This document shows, piece by piece, positions 7,867 through 16,294 of a stretch of 39,778 nucleotides of DNA (the stretch's first letter is position 1; each line of letters starts with the position of its first letter). The translations under genes were made by a program, and so were the position numbers. The notes under the pieces are model-generated. The model worked only from the letters and a program-made list of their open reading frames with translations. It had not been told where the DNA came from and ran no database searches. The DNA is from Priestia aryabhattai B8W22 (GTDB lineage Bacteria; Bacillota; Bacilli; Bacillales; Bacillaceae_H), in contig NZ_JYOO01000042.1 in NCBI RefSeq assembly GCF_000956595.1, forward strand, positions 1-39,778, given 5' to 3'.

Positions 7867-8223
7867 CTAATCCCCCAATTCCGATTGGAGTTTCTCAAGA
7901 CCTTTTTCTAAATCGAGTGCAGTAAGAACATCGTTTAGGCCAATCCCTAACTCAACAAGTGTAATAGCTACTGCAGGCTGGATACCTGTTAATACTACTC
8001 TGGCCCCCATCAAATTAGACATGCTAACCACGTCACCTAACACTTTTGCGATGAATGAATCGATCATATCAATTGAAGTTAAATCGATTACCACTCCTTT
8101 TGCTCCAGTTTGATGAATTTTACTTAGCAAATCTTCTTGGAATTGAATAGCCGTTTGATCATCCAGCTCCCATTGAATGGATACCAATAAATAGTCGTAC
8201 AATTTCAAAATGGGTATTCTCAC
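7867..8223 (-). CDS. rsbS: RsbS, stressosome scaffold STAS protein
   Basis: 118 aa single STAS domain. The phosphorylation site lies in [13 protein letters not shown] (Ser56, equivalent to B. subtilis Ser59). It forms the stressosome core with RsbR and sequesters RsbT. It starts with GTG, 5 nt or so after GGAGGAATAAA; 2 bp separate it from rsbR. Confidence 0.96.
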   Translation of the reverse strand: MRIPILKLYDYLLVSIQWELDDQTAIQFQEDLLSKIHQTGAKGVVIDLTSIDMIDSFIAKVLGDVVSMSNLMGARVVLTGIQPAVAITLVELGIGLNDVLTALDLEKGLEKLQSELGD

Positions 8224-8225
8224 GT

Positions 8226-9062
8226 TTATTCCTCCGATTCTATATCAACTATTTTCCGCTCAGTCATTTCTAACGCAAACTCTACACCTTTTTTTAAAGA
8301 GTTTTTCGTAATAATTTCGTTTAAGTTAATACCTAAGTTCACAATAGTCTGAGCAATTTCCGGACGAATTCCTACTAACAAACACTTGGCTCCAACCAAA
8401 CGTACAGCTTCAGCAGCTTGAATGATATGATGGGCAACCATCGTATCTACTACTGGTACTCCGGTAATATCTATTAATACGACCTCTGATCGGTGTTTTA
8501 CGACACCTTGCAGTAAATTTTCCATAATTTTCTTCGCGCGATCAGTGTCAATTGTTCCTACAAGCGGCATTACCGTAATTTTATCAAATACCGGTATTAA
8601 TGGAGCAGACAATTCTTGAAGTGCAACTTTTTGCAACATAACTGTATTTTCCCACGAGTTGGAGTATTGTTCTACTATTTTGTTATAAATAGGGCTTAAC
8701 CACTTGTCAAACCGATAGAATAATTCGGAATGAGTTTGATCAGCCTTTACATGTTCACTGTTTACATACCCTTCAACCACTACATGCCCCAAGTTACGTA
8801 CACCCTGTGTCAAATAAGCAAGAGGCCATCCTAAACTCACAACTCGTCCTACTACTTCCTCTAGTTCCTCGGCAAAATTTTCCTGATCACGGAATGCTTT
8901 TGCCAAAAGTAAATTTACAAAATCAGAGCTTACATTTACGTACACTTGCTCGGATACAATGTTTTTAATCCGCTCTGTTTCCACATCATTCATTAACACT
9001 AGCCATCGATCAAAAATTTCTGATTTATGATTTTGTATATAATTGAATAAATCTTGATTCAT
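8226..9062 (-). CDS. rsbR: RsbR, stressosome sensor subunit
   Basis: 278 aa. N-terminal globin-like helical sensor domain (about 1-140), linker helix, C-terminal STAS domain (about 160-265). Both phosphorylatable threonines are conserved: Thr207 in [10 protein letters not shown] and Thr239 in [10 protein letters not shown]. The ATG at 9062 is preceded by AAGGAGG at ideal spacing. First gene of the operon, with its own sigma-A promoter at 9138-9167. No paralogue is seen in this window. Confidence 0.95.
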   Translation of the reverse strand: MNQDLFNYIQNHKSEIFDRWLVLMNDVETERIKNIVSEQVYVNVSSDFVNLLLAKAFRDQENFAEELEEVVGRVVSLGWPLAYLTQGVRNLGHVVVEGYVNSEHVKADQTHSELFYRFDKWLSPIYNKIVEQYSNSWENTVMLQKVALQELSAPLIPVFDKITVMPLVGTIDTDRAKKIMENLLQGVVKHRSEVVLIDITGVPVVDTMVAHHIIQAAEAVRLVGAKCLLVGIRPEIAQTIVNLGINLNEIITKNSLKKGVEFALEMTERKIVDIESEE

Positions 9063-9137
9063 GAGGTCCTCCTTGTGAGTCAATACACTCATTTATATCT
9101 ATATATATATTATCATTTTTAAAACGTTTCTTATTAC

Positions 9138-9167
9138 AATATACGTTTACTGATTATTCCTAGTCAA
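9138..9167 (-). promoter_or_regulatory. Sigma-A promoter of the rsbR operon
   Basis: TTGACT (9162-9167), 18-bp spacer, TATATT (9138-9143), lying between the ndoA terminator and rsbR. It would give basal expression of the whole stress module, independent of the sigma-B promoter inside it. Confidence 0.65.
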
Positions 9168-9170
9168 ATT

Positions 9171-9198
9171 AAAAAAGTTGCTCATAAAGGAGCAACTT
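9171..9198 (-). terminator. Terminator after ndoA
   Basis: AAGTTGCTC/GAGCAACTT 9-bp stem with 6-nt loop (9175-9198), followed on the minus strand by TTTTTT. It separates the toxin-antitoxin unit from the rsbR operon. Confidence 0.88.
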
Positions 9199-9219
9199 AG
9201 CATAAATGGAAGTATAATT

Positions 9220-9570
9220 CTAAAAGTCGATAAGTCCTACACTGATTTGCAAGGCTTCATCCACTCTGTCCATCATTTCATCATCTAAATGGGTAATCTT
9301 GTCTGTTAGCCTCTGTTTATCAATAGTACGAATTTGTTCTAGTAAAATAACTGAATCTCGCTCAAATCCATAGCGCTTTGCATCAATTTCAACATGCGTA
9401 GGTAACTTTGCCTTTTGAATTTGAGCAGTGATCGCAGCTACAATAACAGTTGGGCTAAAACGATTGCCTATATCATTTTGAATGACAAGTACAGGGCGAA
9501 CGCCTCCTTGTTCTGAGCCAACAACAGGAGATAGGTCAGCAAAATAAACGTCGCCACGTTTGACTACCAA
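9220..9570 (-). CDS. ndoA: NdoA (EndoA/MazF) mRNA interferase toxin
   Basis: 116 aa MazF-family endoribonuclease, nearly identical from memory to B. subtilis EndoA, which cleaves RNA at UACAU. The family motifs [18 protein letters not shown] and [11 protein letters not shown] are intact. Initiation is at TTG preceded by a G-rich SD, which would lower toxin yield relative to antitoxin. It follows ndoAI by 4 bp. Full length, so presumably active. Confidence 0.96.
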   Translation of the reverse strand: MVVKRGDVYFADLSPVVGSEQGGVRPVLVIQNDIGNRFSPTVIVAAITAQIQKAKLPTHVEIDAKRYGFERDSVILLEQIRTIDKQRLTDKITHLDDEMMDRVDEALQISVGLIDF

Positions 9571-9574
9571 GTCA

Positions 9575-9856
9575 TTACCCCCCGCTTACTAAACGATCCA
9601 CAGTATGATCAGCTTCATACTCTGCTAGAAAAGCCTCGGAAGCAATATTTAAGTTTATCTTTGCCATCTCCATATATCCACGTCTCATTGATTCGCGAAT
9701 ATGGCGTTTTTTTCGCTCACGAAGGTACAATTTTGTTGCTTGGTGAATAAAATCACTTCGGTTGCCATTTTCTTGTTTAACCATAAGATCGAGCTCCGAT
9801 ACTAAATTTTTCGGTAATCTTACTAGGATTTCTGTAGTTGCGCTCGCTTCAGACAC
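9575..9856 (-). CDS. ndoAI: NdoAI (EndoAI/MazE-like) antitoxin
   Basis: 93 aa ribbon-helix-helix protein: N-terminal strand [14 protein letters not shown] helices, and the conserved C-terminal [14 protein letters not shown] segment plus DRLVSGG tail that contact the toxin. The GTG at 9856 is chosen (encoding MSEASATTE) because GGAGG lies 9 nt upstream and the length equals B. subtilis EndoAI; an ATG two codons earlier sits too close to the SD. Confidence 0.94.
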   Translation of the reverse strand: MSEASATTEILVRLPKNLVSELDLMVKQENGNRSDFIHQATKLYLRERKKRHIRESMRRGYMEMAKINLNIASEAFLAEYEADHTVDRLVSGG

Positions 9857-9907
9857 AAACATACACCTCCAACATCAATACACACACCAATAGTCTCATC
9901 TTTCCTT

Positions 9908-9936
9908 ATCATAACATTGATTAGCTTTAATGGAAA
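9908..9936 (-). promoter_or_regulatory. Candidate promoter of ndoAI-ndoA
   Basis: TTTCCA (9931-9936), 17-bp spacer, TATGAT (9908-9913) about 50 nt upstream of the antitoxin start. Good -10, mediocre -35. A TTGACA sits further upstream at non-standard spacing. The remaining alr-ndoAI gap (to 10056) shows nothing else definite. Confidence 0.5.
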
Positions 9937-10056
9937 GTTAATTCTGTCAATTTCTACACTATTATCGTCAATTGATACCCTCTTTTATGCATGGAAGTTA
10001 TTATTTTATTGTCTTTTGTTCAAAGGCTTTTTATGTTGACTCAGGAAGATATATAT

Positions 10057-11217
10057 TCAGCGCAAGATATAATTATTAACATCAATGTGCTGCGAATCTC
10101 TTGTATAAACCCTCGGAACCCTTGCTGCAATCATGCAAGGGATTTCATAATTGATTGTTTCAAGATGCTTCGCTACTTCATCAATTGTAATTTCAGCACC
10201 TTTTTGTTTCCCGATAAATGTAACTTTTGTACCCATTTTATACATTTTAGGTAATTTAATCATCAATTGGTCCATGCATATCCTACCAACAATTGGCATT
10301 TTAACTCCATCTACTAACACTTCAAAATTACTTAATTTACGAATCCAGCCGTCTGCATATCCTACTGGAATAGTAGCAATCCATTCATCTTCTTTAGCTT
10401 CATAAGTAGCTCCGTAACTGATATGACTGCCTTTTTTGACTTTTTTAACATGCACAATACGGCTGTGCAGCGAAAAAGCTTGTTTTAACGGAATTGGCAA
10501 GACTTCTTTTAATTCCTCAGAAGGACTTAAGCCATACATAGAGATACCTAAGCGTACGCCATTAAAGATATCTTTGGGACGACGAAGCAAGGCTGCGCTA
10601 TTTGCACAGTGAATCATCGGAGGTGTAAAATTATGCTCTTTCACAATTCGAACCATTTCTTCAAAGAATGTGTATTGTTCTTCAAAATAAGATGAGTTTA
10701 GCTCGTCTGCTGTTGCAAAGTGTGTAAACACTCCATCCAGCACGAATCCTGAATGAGAAGCGATGATTTTCATCGTTTCATGTAATTCTTCTTTTGTTCT
10801 AATTCCCAAGCGCCCCATGCCTGTATCTATTTTTAAATGCATATGCAACTGACTGTTTTCACCGAGTACAGACGCCGCTTCTTCAATCCAAGCTTTGCTG
10901 TAAGCAGTGACCGTTACACCCCACTCCAATGCGGTTTGAATGTGTAAGGTAGGTACGGCTCCTAATACTAAAATGGATTCCTTTATTCCTTTTTTCCGAA
11001 GAGCAATAGCTTCATCCAAAAAAGCTACAGCTAGCGTATCAGCGCCCGCTTGAAGCGCAATCTCTGCTACTTCTTTATCCCCATGCCCGTACGCATTGGC
11101 CTTTACTACGGCCATTAGCATTTTATGCCCCGGTATCAGTTCTCTTACATGATTCACATTTTGAAAAATGGCTTCTACATCAATTTCTGCCCATGTTTCT
11201 CTATAAAATGCATCCAT
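10057..11217 (-). CDS. alr: Alanine racemase
   Basis: 386 aa PLP enzyme making D-alanine for peptidoglycan and teichoic acid. The N-terminal TIM-barrel carries the PLP lysine in VVKANAYGHG (Lys39); the C-terminal beta-domain carries the catalytic tyrosine in SYGATY and the conserved IPVGYADGW. The ATG at 11217 is chosen because AAAGGAAGTG lies about 9 nt upstream and MDAFYRETWAEID is family-typical; in-frame upstream starts lack support. It sits directly upstream of the toxin-antitoxin pair, as in B. subtilis. Confidence 0.96.
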   Translation of the reverse strand: MDAFYRETWAEIDVEAIFQNVNHVRELIPGHKMLMAVVKANAYGHGDKEVAEIALQAGADTLAVAFLDEAIALRKKGIKESILVLGAVPTLHIQTALEWGVTVTAYSKAWIEEAASVLGENSQLHMHLKIDTGMGRLGIRTKEELHETMKIIASHSGFVLDGVFTHFATADELNSSYFEEQYTFFEEMVRIVKEHNFTPPMIHCANSAALLRRPKDIFNGVRLGISMYGLSPSEELKEVLPIPLKQAFSLHSRIVHVKKVKKGSHISYGATYEAKEDEWIATIPVGYADGWIRKLSNFEVLVDGVKMPIVGRICMDQLMIKLPKMYKMGTKVTFIGKQKGAEITIDEVAKHLETINYEIPCMIAARVPRVYTRDSQHIDVNNYILR

Positions 11218-11325
11218 TACTACGACACTTCCTTTTTTCAGAACCATTCTAAACGTACTTTCCTCTGTTAGTATAATACATCTATAGCCAAACTTCATCT
11301 CGATCTTTATTCAAATTAAGCAAGA

Positions 11326-11351
11326 ACAAGCCTACATATATGCAGGCTTGT
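11326..11351 (-). terminator. Hairpin/terminator after ydcC
   Basis: 12-bp stem with one G-U pair (ACAAGCCTGCAT/ATGTAGGCTTGT on the minus strand) 9 bp past the ydcC stop. The following TTCTTGCTTAATT is a poor U-tract, so partial read-through into alr is possible. Confidence 0.6.
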
Positions 11352-11360
11352 AAGCTTCTC

Positions 11361-12365
11361 TTATTTTCCCATCTGACTTTGCACAGATCTAGCAACTGTA
11401 CTCAATTCATCTGGTGTTAGCTGATCAGAAGCCAGCATAAAGTCTACTCCATTATATGTCCAAGATAGACTTTTATCCGTTAAAGCTCCCACAGTAAAAC
11501 CTAAATCAAATGGCTCTCCGGCAGTAACTGTAGATGTTGCTGTTTTAGCTACTTGAGCTTTTTCTTGTACAAGCGTAAACGGCTTTTCTCCTTTGTACAT
11601 TAAAACAACTCTCTCGCCATTTTCCGTCTCAATTTTCTTTTCCTTGGACAGCTTTGTACCTTTTGGAACATCCTTAGGATAAAGAACGCTAAATGATTTT
11701 TGCTGAGCTAATGTCGGAACGTCAATCTTTGCACTTGTCATGTTCCTTTTTGTATCAAAAGCCCCTTTATCAAACTTAGAATCGAACTTCACCTTAGAGA
11801 AATCAACTTTTATTAACACTTTATTATCCGTATCCATGATTTTAACCGAAACAGGCGCTAAGTCACTTTTGTTCAGCGTAATTTCTTGCTTAGGAAGCAT
11901 TGTGCTATTTTGATAGTTGGTTTTTGTTTCAAAAATATAATGCTTATCCGTCGATTTAAAACTTGCCTTTTCATCCTTTACAATATCTTGGACAAGGGAT
12001 TCATACAAATAGGCTTGACTGCTATTTTGCGGCCAGTCGCTTTGAAAACGAAAGCTTTTATTTAAGGCAGGCGTTAAAACAAAAACCCCTTCATCATTAC
12101 GCAAAATCATTTGGCTTTGATCTTTCTTTGTATTTTTCAAATTCACTCGATAATACATAGGCTTACTATGCCAAATCTCTACATCGTATACTTGAGCATC
12201 TTTCCCTGTATTTAATGTCATCTTAGCATCTGATTTATACCCCGCCATTTCTTGTACCTTGGCATCCAATGCATCTGTTACATCCTGCTGACTTTTTTCA
12301 CCGCATGCTGATAAGGCTAAGAGAAAAAAGGCGCAAACAAATAAGCCAATCCATTTTTTATGCAT
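11361..12365 (-). CDS. ydcC: YdcC-like outer-surface lipoprotein (LolA/sporulation-type fold)
   Basis: 334 aa with a lipoprotein signal: MHKKWIGLFVCAFFLL then lipobox LSAC, giving a lipid-anchored mature protein. The C-terminal half (SVLYPKDVPKGTKLS... MLASDQL) resembles the DUF4367 domain, and the N-terminal half resembles LolA/LppX-like lipoprotein carriers. It corresponds to B. subtilis ydcC, reported as sporulation-controlled. ATG at 12365 preceded by AAAGGAGTTGGGG. It lies between acpS and alr. Exact function unknown. Confidence 0.85.
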   Translation of the reverse strand: MHKKWIGLFVCAFFLLALSACGEKSQQDVTDALDAKVQEMAGYKSDAKMTLNTGKDAQVYDVEIWHSKPMYYRVNLKNTKKDQSQMILRNDEGVFVLTPALNKSFRFQSDWPQNSSQAYLYESLVQDIVKDEKASFKSTDKHYIFETKTNYQNSTMLPKQEITLNKSDLAPVSVKIMDTDNKVLIKVDFSKVKFDSKFDKGAFDTKRNMTSAKIDVPTLAQQKSFSVLYPKDVPKGTKLSKEKKIETENGERVVLMYKGEKPFTLVQEKAQVAKTATSTVTAGEPFDLGFTVGALTDKSLSWTYNGVDFMLASDQLTPDELSTVARSVQSQMGK

Positions 12366-12477
12366 TTCCCCAACTCCTTTATTTCGTATATTCACAACTA
12401 AACGGAGAAGCAAGAACATATCTTGTCTCCCCTATCCACACTATGAATATATGAACAAGAAATAGTGAATATGCAGA

Positions 12478-12849
12478 CTAGCTTGACAAGCGTTCAATAA
12501 TTACTTGAGCAATCGCATAGTGCGCACTGTGGGAAATAGATACGTGTACCGACGCGTCCAGTGGTTGTTTTGTAACAATGTGGGGTTTTCCTCTTTCATC
12601 ATTCACGATTTCAATATCTTGGAAGCTGAAATCTTTCCCTATTCCTGTTCCAAGAGCTTTCGAATATGCTTCCTTCACAGCAAATCTTCCTGCTAAAAAT
12701 TCGACCTTGCGTCGGCTTGATAGCTTTTCATAGCGTTCTCTTTCGTTTTTTGTTAAAATCCGAGTAATAAAAGCGCTTTGACGCTGCACCATTTTTTCAA
12801 TCCGCTCTAACTCTGTAATATCAATTCCAGTTCCTATAATCATTTTCAT
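12478..12849 (-). CDS. acpS: Holo-[acyl-carrier-protein] synthase AcpS
   Basis: 123 aa, family length. It transfers phosphopantetheine from CoA to ACP. Magnesium-binding aspartate in [12 protein letters not shown] and catalytic [16 protein letters not shown] are present, with a C-terminal [23 protein letters not shown] precedes two possible starts (12849 and 12843); the first has shorter spacing (5 nt), the second 11 nt. Head-to-head with the rhomboid gene. Confidence 0.96.
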   Translation of the reverse strand: MKMIIGTGIDITELERIEKMVQRQSAFITRILTKNERERYEKLSSRRKVEFLAGRFAVKEAYSKALGTGIGKDFSFQDIEIVNDERGKPHIVTKQPLDASVHVSISHSAHYAIAQVIIERLSS

Positions 12850-12907
12850 TTAATCCTCTCTTACAGAATAGTATATAAAAATGCCTTTATAAAAAGGAGT
12901 GACAAAT

Positions 12908-13510
12908 ATGTTCGTACGCACAGAAAATGCAGCTGAATTTAAACGTTTTTATCCTGTTACCTTCACGCTTATCTGCATCCACATTGCGCTATGGTTACTT
13001 GCCGCTCTTCCCTCACACCTTGCAGAATCTTTTATACATCAGCTTATTGGTATGAATAGCTTAATTTCCCAAGGAGACTACTGGCGGCTTTTCACACCTA
13101 TCTTTTTGCATCTAAGCTTTTCACACCTTCTTTTTAACTCATTTTCATTGTTCTTGTTAGGACCGGGTGCTGAGCGCATTCTTTCTTCTTATAAGTTTCT
13201 TCTATTCTACCTTACGTGTGGATTGCTTGGAAATATCGTTACATTTCTAATCCAACCTTCTTTTTACAGCCACGTGGGTGCATCCGGTGCCATTTTCGGA
13301 CTGCTTGGATTTTACCTCTATCTTGTCATAAAACAAAAGCATATGCTTTCTAAAAGCAACCAGCAAATCATTGTCGTTTTTTTAGTTATTGGATTACTTT
13401 CAGGTCTGCTAACCCCAGGAACCAACAACACTGCTCATTTCGCTGGAGGTATTGCTGGATTTCTTCTCGCTTTTCTTATATTCAAACAGAAAAACAAGCC
13501 ACAGATATGA
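12908..13510 (+). CDS. Rhomboid-family intramembrane serine protease
   Basis: 200 aa, six or so membrane segments. Catalytic serine in GASGAIFGLLG (about residue 127) and histidine in NTAHFAGGIAGF near the C-terminus; the oxyanion-supporting HLSFSHLLFN is also intact. ATG at 12908 because AAAGGAGTG lies 8 nt upstream; a GTG nine bases earlier is part of the SD itself. Corresponds by position to B. subtilis ydcA. Substrate unknown. Confidence 0.93.
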   Translation: MFVRTENAAEFKRFYPVTFTLICIHIALWLLAALPSHLAESFIHQLIGMNSLISQGDYWRLFTPIFLHLSFSHLLFNSFSLFLLGPGAERILSSYKFLLFYLTCGLLGNIVTFLIQPSFYSHVGASGAIFGLLGFYLYLVIKQKHMLSKSNQQIIVVFLVIGLLSGLLTPGTNNTAHFAGGIAGFLLAFLIFKQKNKPQI

Positions 13511-13518
13511 GGCCTGCT

Positions 13519-14490
13519 TTAGGATTTAATATAAAAAGTGGATGAGTTAATAAATTCCACATCTTCATAAGACTTTAAATCTCTTACTAACTGAAAGAGT
13601 GCTTCATCTTTTTTCTTAGCTTCAATCATGCAATCAATTTGCGGTATTGTTCCATTTACTTCTTTTAAAAAGCTGTAAAACCCATTAACATCGATATAAT
13701 CTGCATGAGCTCTAAATTCTTTATCACTTTTAGGACTAGATATATGCATTTTTAGAGGCAGCGTTTCATGTTCCCATGTTCGAATGATACGGTCCCAATG
13801 CTCTTGCCATGAAGTTTCATCGTTGTTCGCCTGATGATGATGAAGATCAAAAATGATTGGGACATTTAGTTTTTCACATAAATACAGGACGTCCTTTATA
13901 TGAAAGGTTGTATCGTCGTTTTCCAACATAATCATTTGCTGAAGGGATTGAGGTACAAGCCCCCAATTATGAATAAACTGCTCCAGTGCTTTTTCTTTAT
14001 CATTATAAGCTCCTCCAACATGTAAAACACAGCGATTTTGAAGCGGAATATTCATTCCTTTCAGCAACTTTTGATGCATGCGAAGAGTTTGGATAGAATG
14101 CTTAAAAACCTCTTTATCCGTTGAGTTTAAAACAACAAAATGATCCGGGTGAAAATCTACTCGCATTGGGTGTTCCTTCAAAAATACAGAAATACGCTGA
14201 AGAGCATCTTTTAAAGGAGCTATGTAGTTCCACTCTTTTAGCGCCTCATGGTTAGCTAATGGAATTAACTTAGAACTGAATCGAAAAAACTCAATTTCAC
14301 TCCACGCGTTATGTTTTAATAACCGTAAGCAGTTTTCTAAGTTGGATATTGCAATACGTTCGAGCTTGCGAATGGCCGCTTCATGGTCTTTCACACGCTG
14401 AAATTGTGCAAAAGTCATGGTTTGAGAAGGAGAACTATTTTCCAAATGAACGCTCATCGCCACATAACCTAACCGAACAATGGTCGACAT
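13519..14490 (-). CDS. uvsE: UV-damage DNA endonuclease UvsE (UVDE)
   Basis: 323 aa TIM-barrel endonuclease that nicks 5' of UV photoproducts for excision repair. Metal-ligand motifs RVDFHPDHFVVLNS, LHVGGAYNDK, MIMLENDD, IIFDLHHHQAN and KMHISSPK are all visible. ATG at 14490 follows GGGGTG with 7-nt spacing and gives the family N-terminus MSTIVRLGYVAMS. In B. subtilis this interval holds ydbS/ydbT instead, so its insertion between cshA and the rhomboid gene is a local difference. Confidence 0.94.
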   Translation of the reverse strand: MSTIVRLGYVAMSVHLENSSPSQTMTFAQFQRVKDHEAAIRKLERIAISNLENCLRLLKHNAWSEIEFFRFSSKLIPLANHEALKEWNYIAPLKDALQRISVFLKEHPMRVDFHPDHFVVLNSTDKEVFKHSIQTLRMHQKLLKGMNIPLQNRCVLHVGGAYNDKEKALEQFIHNWGLVPQSLQQMIMLENDDTTFHIKDVLYLCEKLNVPIIFDLHHHQANNDETSWQEHWDRIIRTWEHETLPLKMHISSPKSDKEFRAHADYIDVNGFYSFLKEVNGTIPQIDCMIEAKKKDEALFQLVRDLKSYEDVEFINSSTFYIKS

Positions 14491-14550
14491 TAGTGAACAC
14501 CCCATTTTATTTTACTCATAGTGTGCACCAATAAAATAGCAATTAACACA

Positions 14551-14583
14551 TAAAAAAAAACGAGCCTGTTAAGGCCCGTTTTT
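14551..14583 (-). terminator. Terminator after cshA
   Basis: 8-bp stem ACGGGCCT/AGGCTCGT (one G-U) with loop TAAC (14560-14579), followed on the minus strand by a run of nine T. Strong intrinsic terminator 4 bp beyond the cshA stop. Confidence 0.92.
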
Positions 14584-14586
14584 ATT

Positions 14587-16098
14587 TTACGCTTTGCTGC
14601 GAGAATCTTTACGATTACTGCTGCTATTGCGATTTCTATTATCACTGCCGTTGCTTCCACCGCGACGCTTGTCACCAAAACGCTTTGAGTTTCCACGACG
14701 ATTTTGCTGTGAGTAGTTTTTAGAGTTAGAACGTGAACGACCTCCGCCATTTCCACGTTTGTTTTTATCACCTTTTGCAATTACCGGTGGTTCAGCAGTT
14801 AATTGAATTGGTGATTCGTTTGGTTCTTTTGTAAATAATTTGATTGCCGCTGCCACTAATGAAACTGAATCGTGCTCTTCAAGTAACTCTTCTGCCAACT
14901 GTTTGTAGTAAGATAAGTTGCCTTGTGTCACAGATTCTGTTAATTTGTCAGCTGCAATACGCTGTTGACCTTCCATTGCTTCATCAAGCGTTGGAGGAGT
15001 CATACGCTCCATTTTACGTTTTGTTGTACGCTCAATATTGTGTAACTGTCCAGTTTCTCTTGGCGTTACAAATGTCATAGCAGCACCCATTTTACCAGCA
15101 CGTCCTGTACGTCCGATACGGTGTACATAGCTCTCCGGATCTTGAGGGATATCAAAGTTGTATACATGAGTAACACCAGAAATATCAAGTCCGCGTGCAG
15201 CTACGTCTGTCGCAACTAATACATCAATAGAACCTTCTTTAAATTGACGTAGTACAGATAGACGTTTCGATTGCGTCAAGTCACCATGGATACCTTGTGC
15301 AGAATAACCACGCATATTTAATGCTTCTGATAACTCATCAACACGGCGCTTTGTACGACCAAAGATGATAGCTAATTCAGGTGATTGCATATCTAAAAGA
15401 CGAGTAAGGATATCAAATTTACGCTTTTCTTGTACTTCTAAATAATACTGCGTAATGTTTGGCATCGTTACTTCTTTTGCTTTTACTTTTACCACTTTTG
15501 GTTCGTTCATGAATTTTTCAGCAATGCGACGGATTGGAGTAGGCATTGTTGCTGAGAATAAAAGTGTTTGGTGGTTCTCAGGTACGTTTGATAAGATTTT
15601 TTCAATGTCTTCGATGAATCCCATGTTTAACATTTCATCTGCTTCATCTAAAATAACTGTATGAACGTCTTGTAGACGAAGTGTACGACGATTAATATGA
15701 TCTAGCATACGCCCTGGTGTCCCTACGATGATATGAGGGTGCTTTTTCAATGCACGAATTTGACGACTGATATCTTGACCACCATAAATTGATAGCACGC
15801 GTACGCGCTTTGTTTGACCAATTTTGTAAAGTTCTTCAGATACCTGTACAGCAAGTTCACGAGTAGGAGCAATAATTAACCCTTGAATTGCATCTACGTT
15901 TACATCAACTTTTTCAATAAGAGGAATACCAAATGCCGCTGTTTTACCTGTTCCTGTTTGTGCTTGTCCGATCAAATCGTGACCTTCTAGTGCTAATGGG
16001 ATAGTTTCTGATTGAATTGGTGTTGCTTCTTCAAAACCCATTTTACTCACAGCTTTATTAAGCTGTTGACTTAATCCTAAATCTTGAAATAATGCCAA
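14587..16098 (-). CDS. cshA: DEAD-box ATP-dependent RNA helicase CshA
   Basis: 503 aa. All helicase motifs are present: AQTGTGKT (I), PTRELA (Ia), DEADEML (II), SATMP (III), [11 protein letters not shown] (V), [10 protein letters not shown] (VI). The C-terminal tail (about 430 on) is rich in Gly, Arg, Asn and Ser, as expected for RNA binding. Roles: ribosome assembly, mRNA decay with the degradosome, cold growth. The start is set at TTG 16098 (MALFQDLGL), 10 nt after AAAGGAG; a TTG three codons earlier lies only 1 nt from the SD. Transcribed from its own promoter through a leader with a terminator-like hairpin. Confidence 0.95.
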   Translation of the reverse strand: MALFQDLGLSQQLNKAVSKMGFEEATPIQSETIPLALEGHDLIGQAQTGTGKTAAFGIPLIEKVDVNVDAIQGLIIAPTRELAVQVSEELYKIGQTKRVRVLSIYGGQDISRQIRALKKHPHIIVGTPGRMLDHINRRTLRLQDVHTVILDEADEMLNMGFIEDIEKILSNVPENHQTLLFSATMPTPIRRIAEKFMNEPKVVKVKAKEVTMPNITQYYLEVQEKRKFDILTRLLDMQSPELAIIFGRTKRRVDELSEALNMRGYSAQGIHGDLTQSKRLSVLRQFKEGSIDVLVATDVAARGLDISGVTHVYNFDIPQDPESYVHRIGRTGRAGKMGAAMTFVTPRETGQLHNIERTTKRKMERMTPPTLDEAMEGQQRIAADKLTESVTQGNLSYYKQLAEELLEEHDSVSLVAAAIKLFTKEPNESPIQLTAEPPVIAKGDKNKRGNGGGRSRSNSKNYSQQNRRGNSKRFGDKRRGGSNGSDNRNRNSSSNRKDSRSKA

Positions 16099-16140
16099 GT
16101 TTTTCAAACTCCTTTTATATTTAGACTATCTATATTTTAC

Positions 16141-16175
16141 AAAAAAAAGCATTCTCCGAGGAAACGGAAAATGCT
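16141..16175 (-). terminator. Terminator-like hairpin inside the cshA leader (possible attenuator)
   Basis: 11-bp stem AGCATTTTCCG/CGGAGAATGCT (one G-U; plus 16165-16175 and 16148-16158), loop of 6 nt, immediately followed by eight T on the minus strand. It lies downstream of the cshA promoter and about 43 nt before the start codon, so it would stop most cshA transcripts unless relieved. Confidence 0.8.
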
Positions 16176-16231
16176 CTAAACGACTACTTCAATAAATTCA
16201 ACGTTTAGAGTATAAGCGCCTCAAGACACTC
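16174..16231 (-). promoter_or_regulatory. Structured 5' leader of cshA
   Basis: Two further stems precede the terminator hairpin: GAGTGT/ATACTC (16226-16231 with 16208-16213) and a perfect 9-bp CTCTAAACG/CGTTTAGAG (16202-16210 with 16174-16182). The stems overlap by 3 bases (16208-16210), and the second overlaps the terminator by 2, so they may compete. No known riboswitch is recognised; the arrangement suggests attenuation. Confidence 0.55.
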
Positions 16232-16238
16232 AGACTAC

Positions 16239-16267
16239 ATCATAACACTATGGCTTTCCGTTTGCAA
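16239..16267 (-). promoter_or_regulatory. Sigma-A promoter of cshA
   Basis: TTGCAA (16262-16267), 17-bp spacer, TATGAT (16239-16244), between murF and cshA. The predicted start near 16232 gives a leader of about 135 nt. Confidence 0.75.
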
Positions 16268-16294
16268 TAGAGCTTACTTATACTCTTTTTAATA

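Noticed and set aside
9057-9198. Possible mobile element or phage remnant between ndoA and rsbR
   Set aside because: Only an AT-rich promoter region and a terminator; no transposase, integrase or terminal repeats. The toxin-antitoxin pair is a conserved chromosomal one, not a sign of transfer.
9970-9990. GGGTAT sequence upstream of ndoAI as a sigma-B promoter
   Set aside because: No GTTTAA-like -35 at 12-14 bp.
14490-14780. Valine/isoleucine-rich minus-strand frame between cshA and uvsE
   Set aside because: It is an alternate frame of the Gly/Arg/Asn-rich tail of cshA, crosses the cshA terminator, and has no SD.
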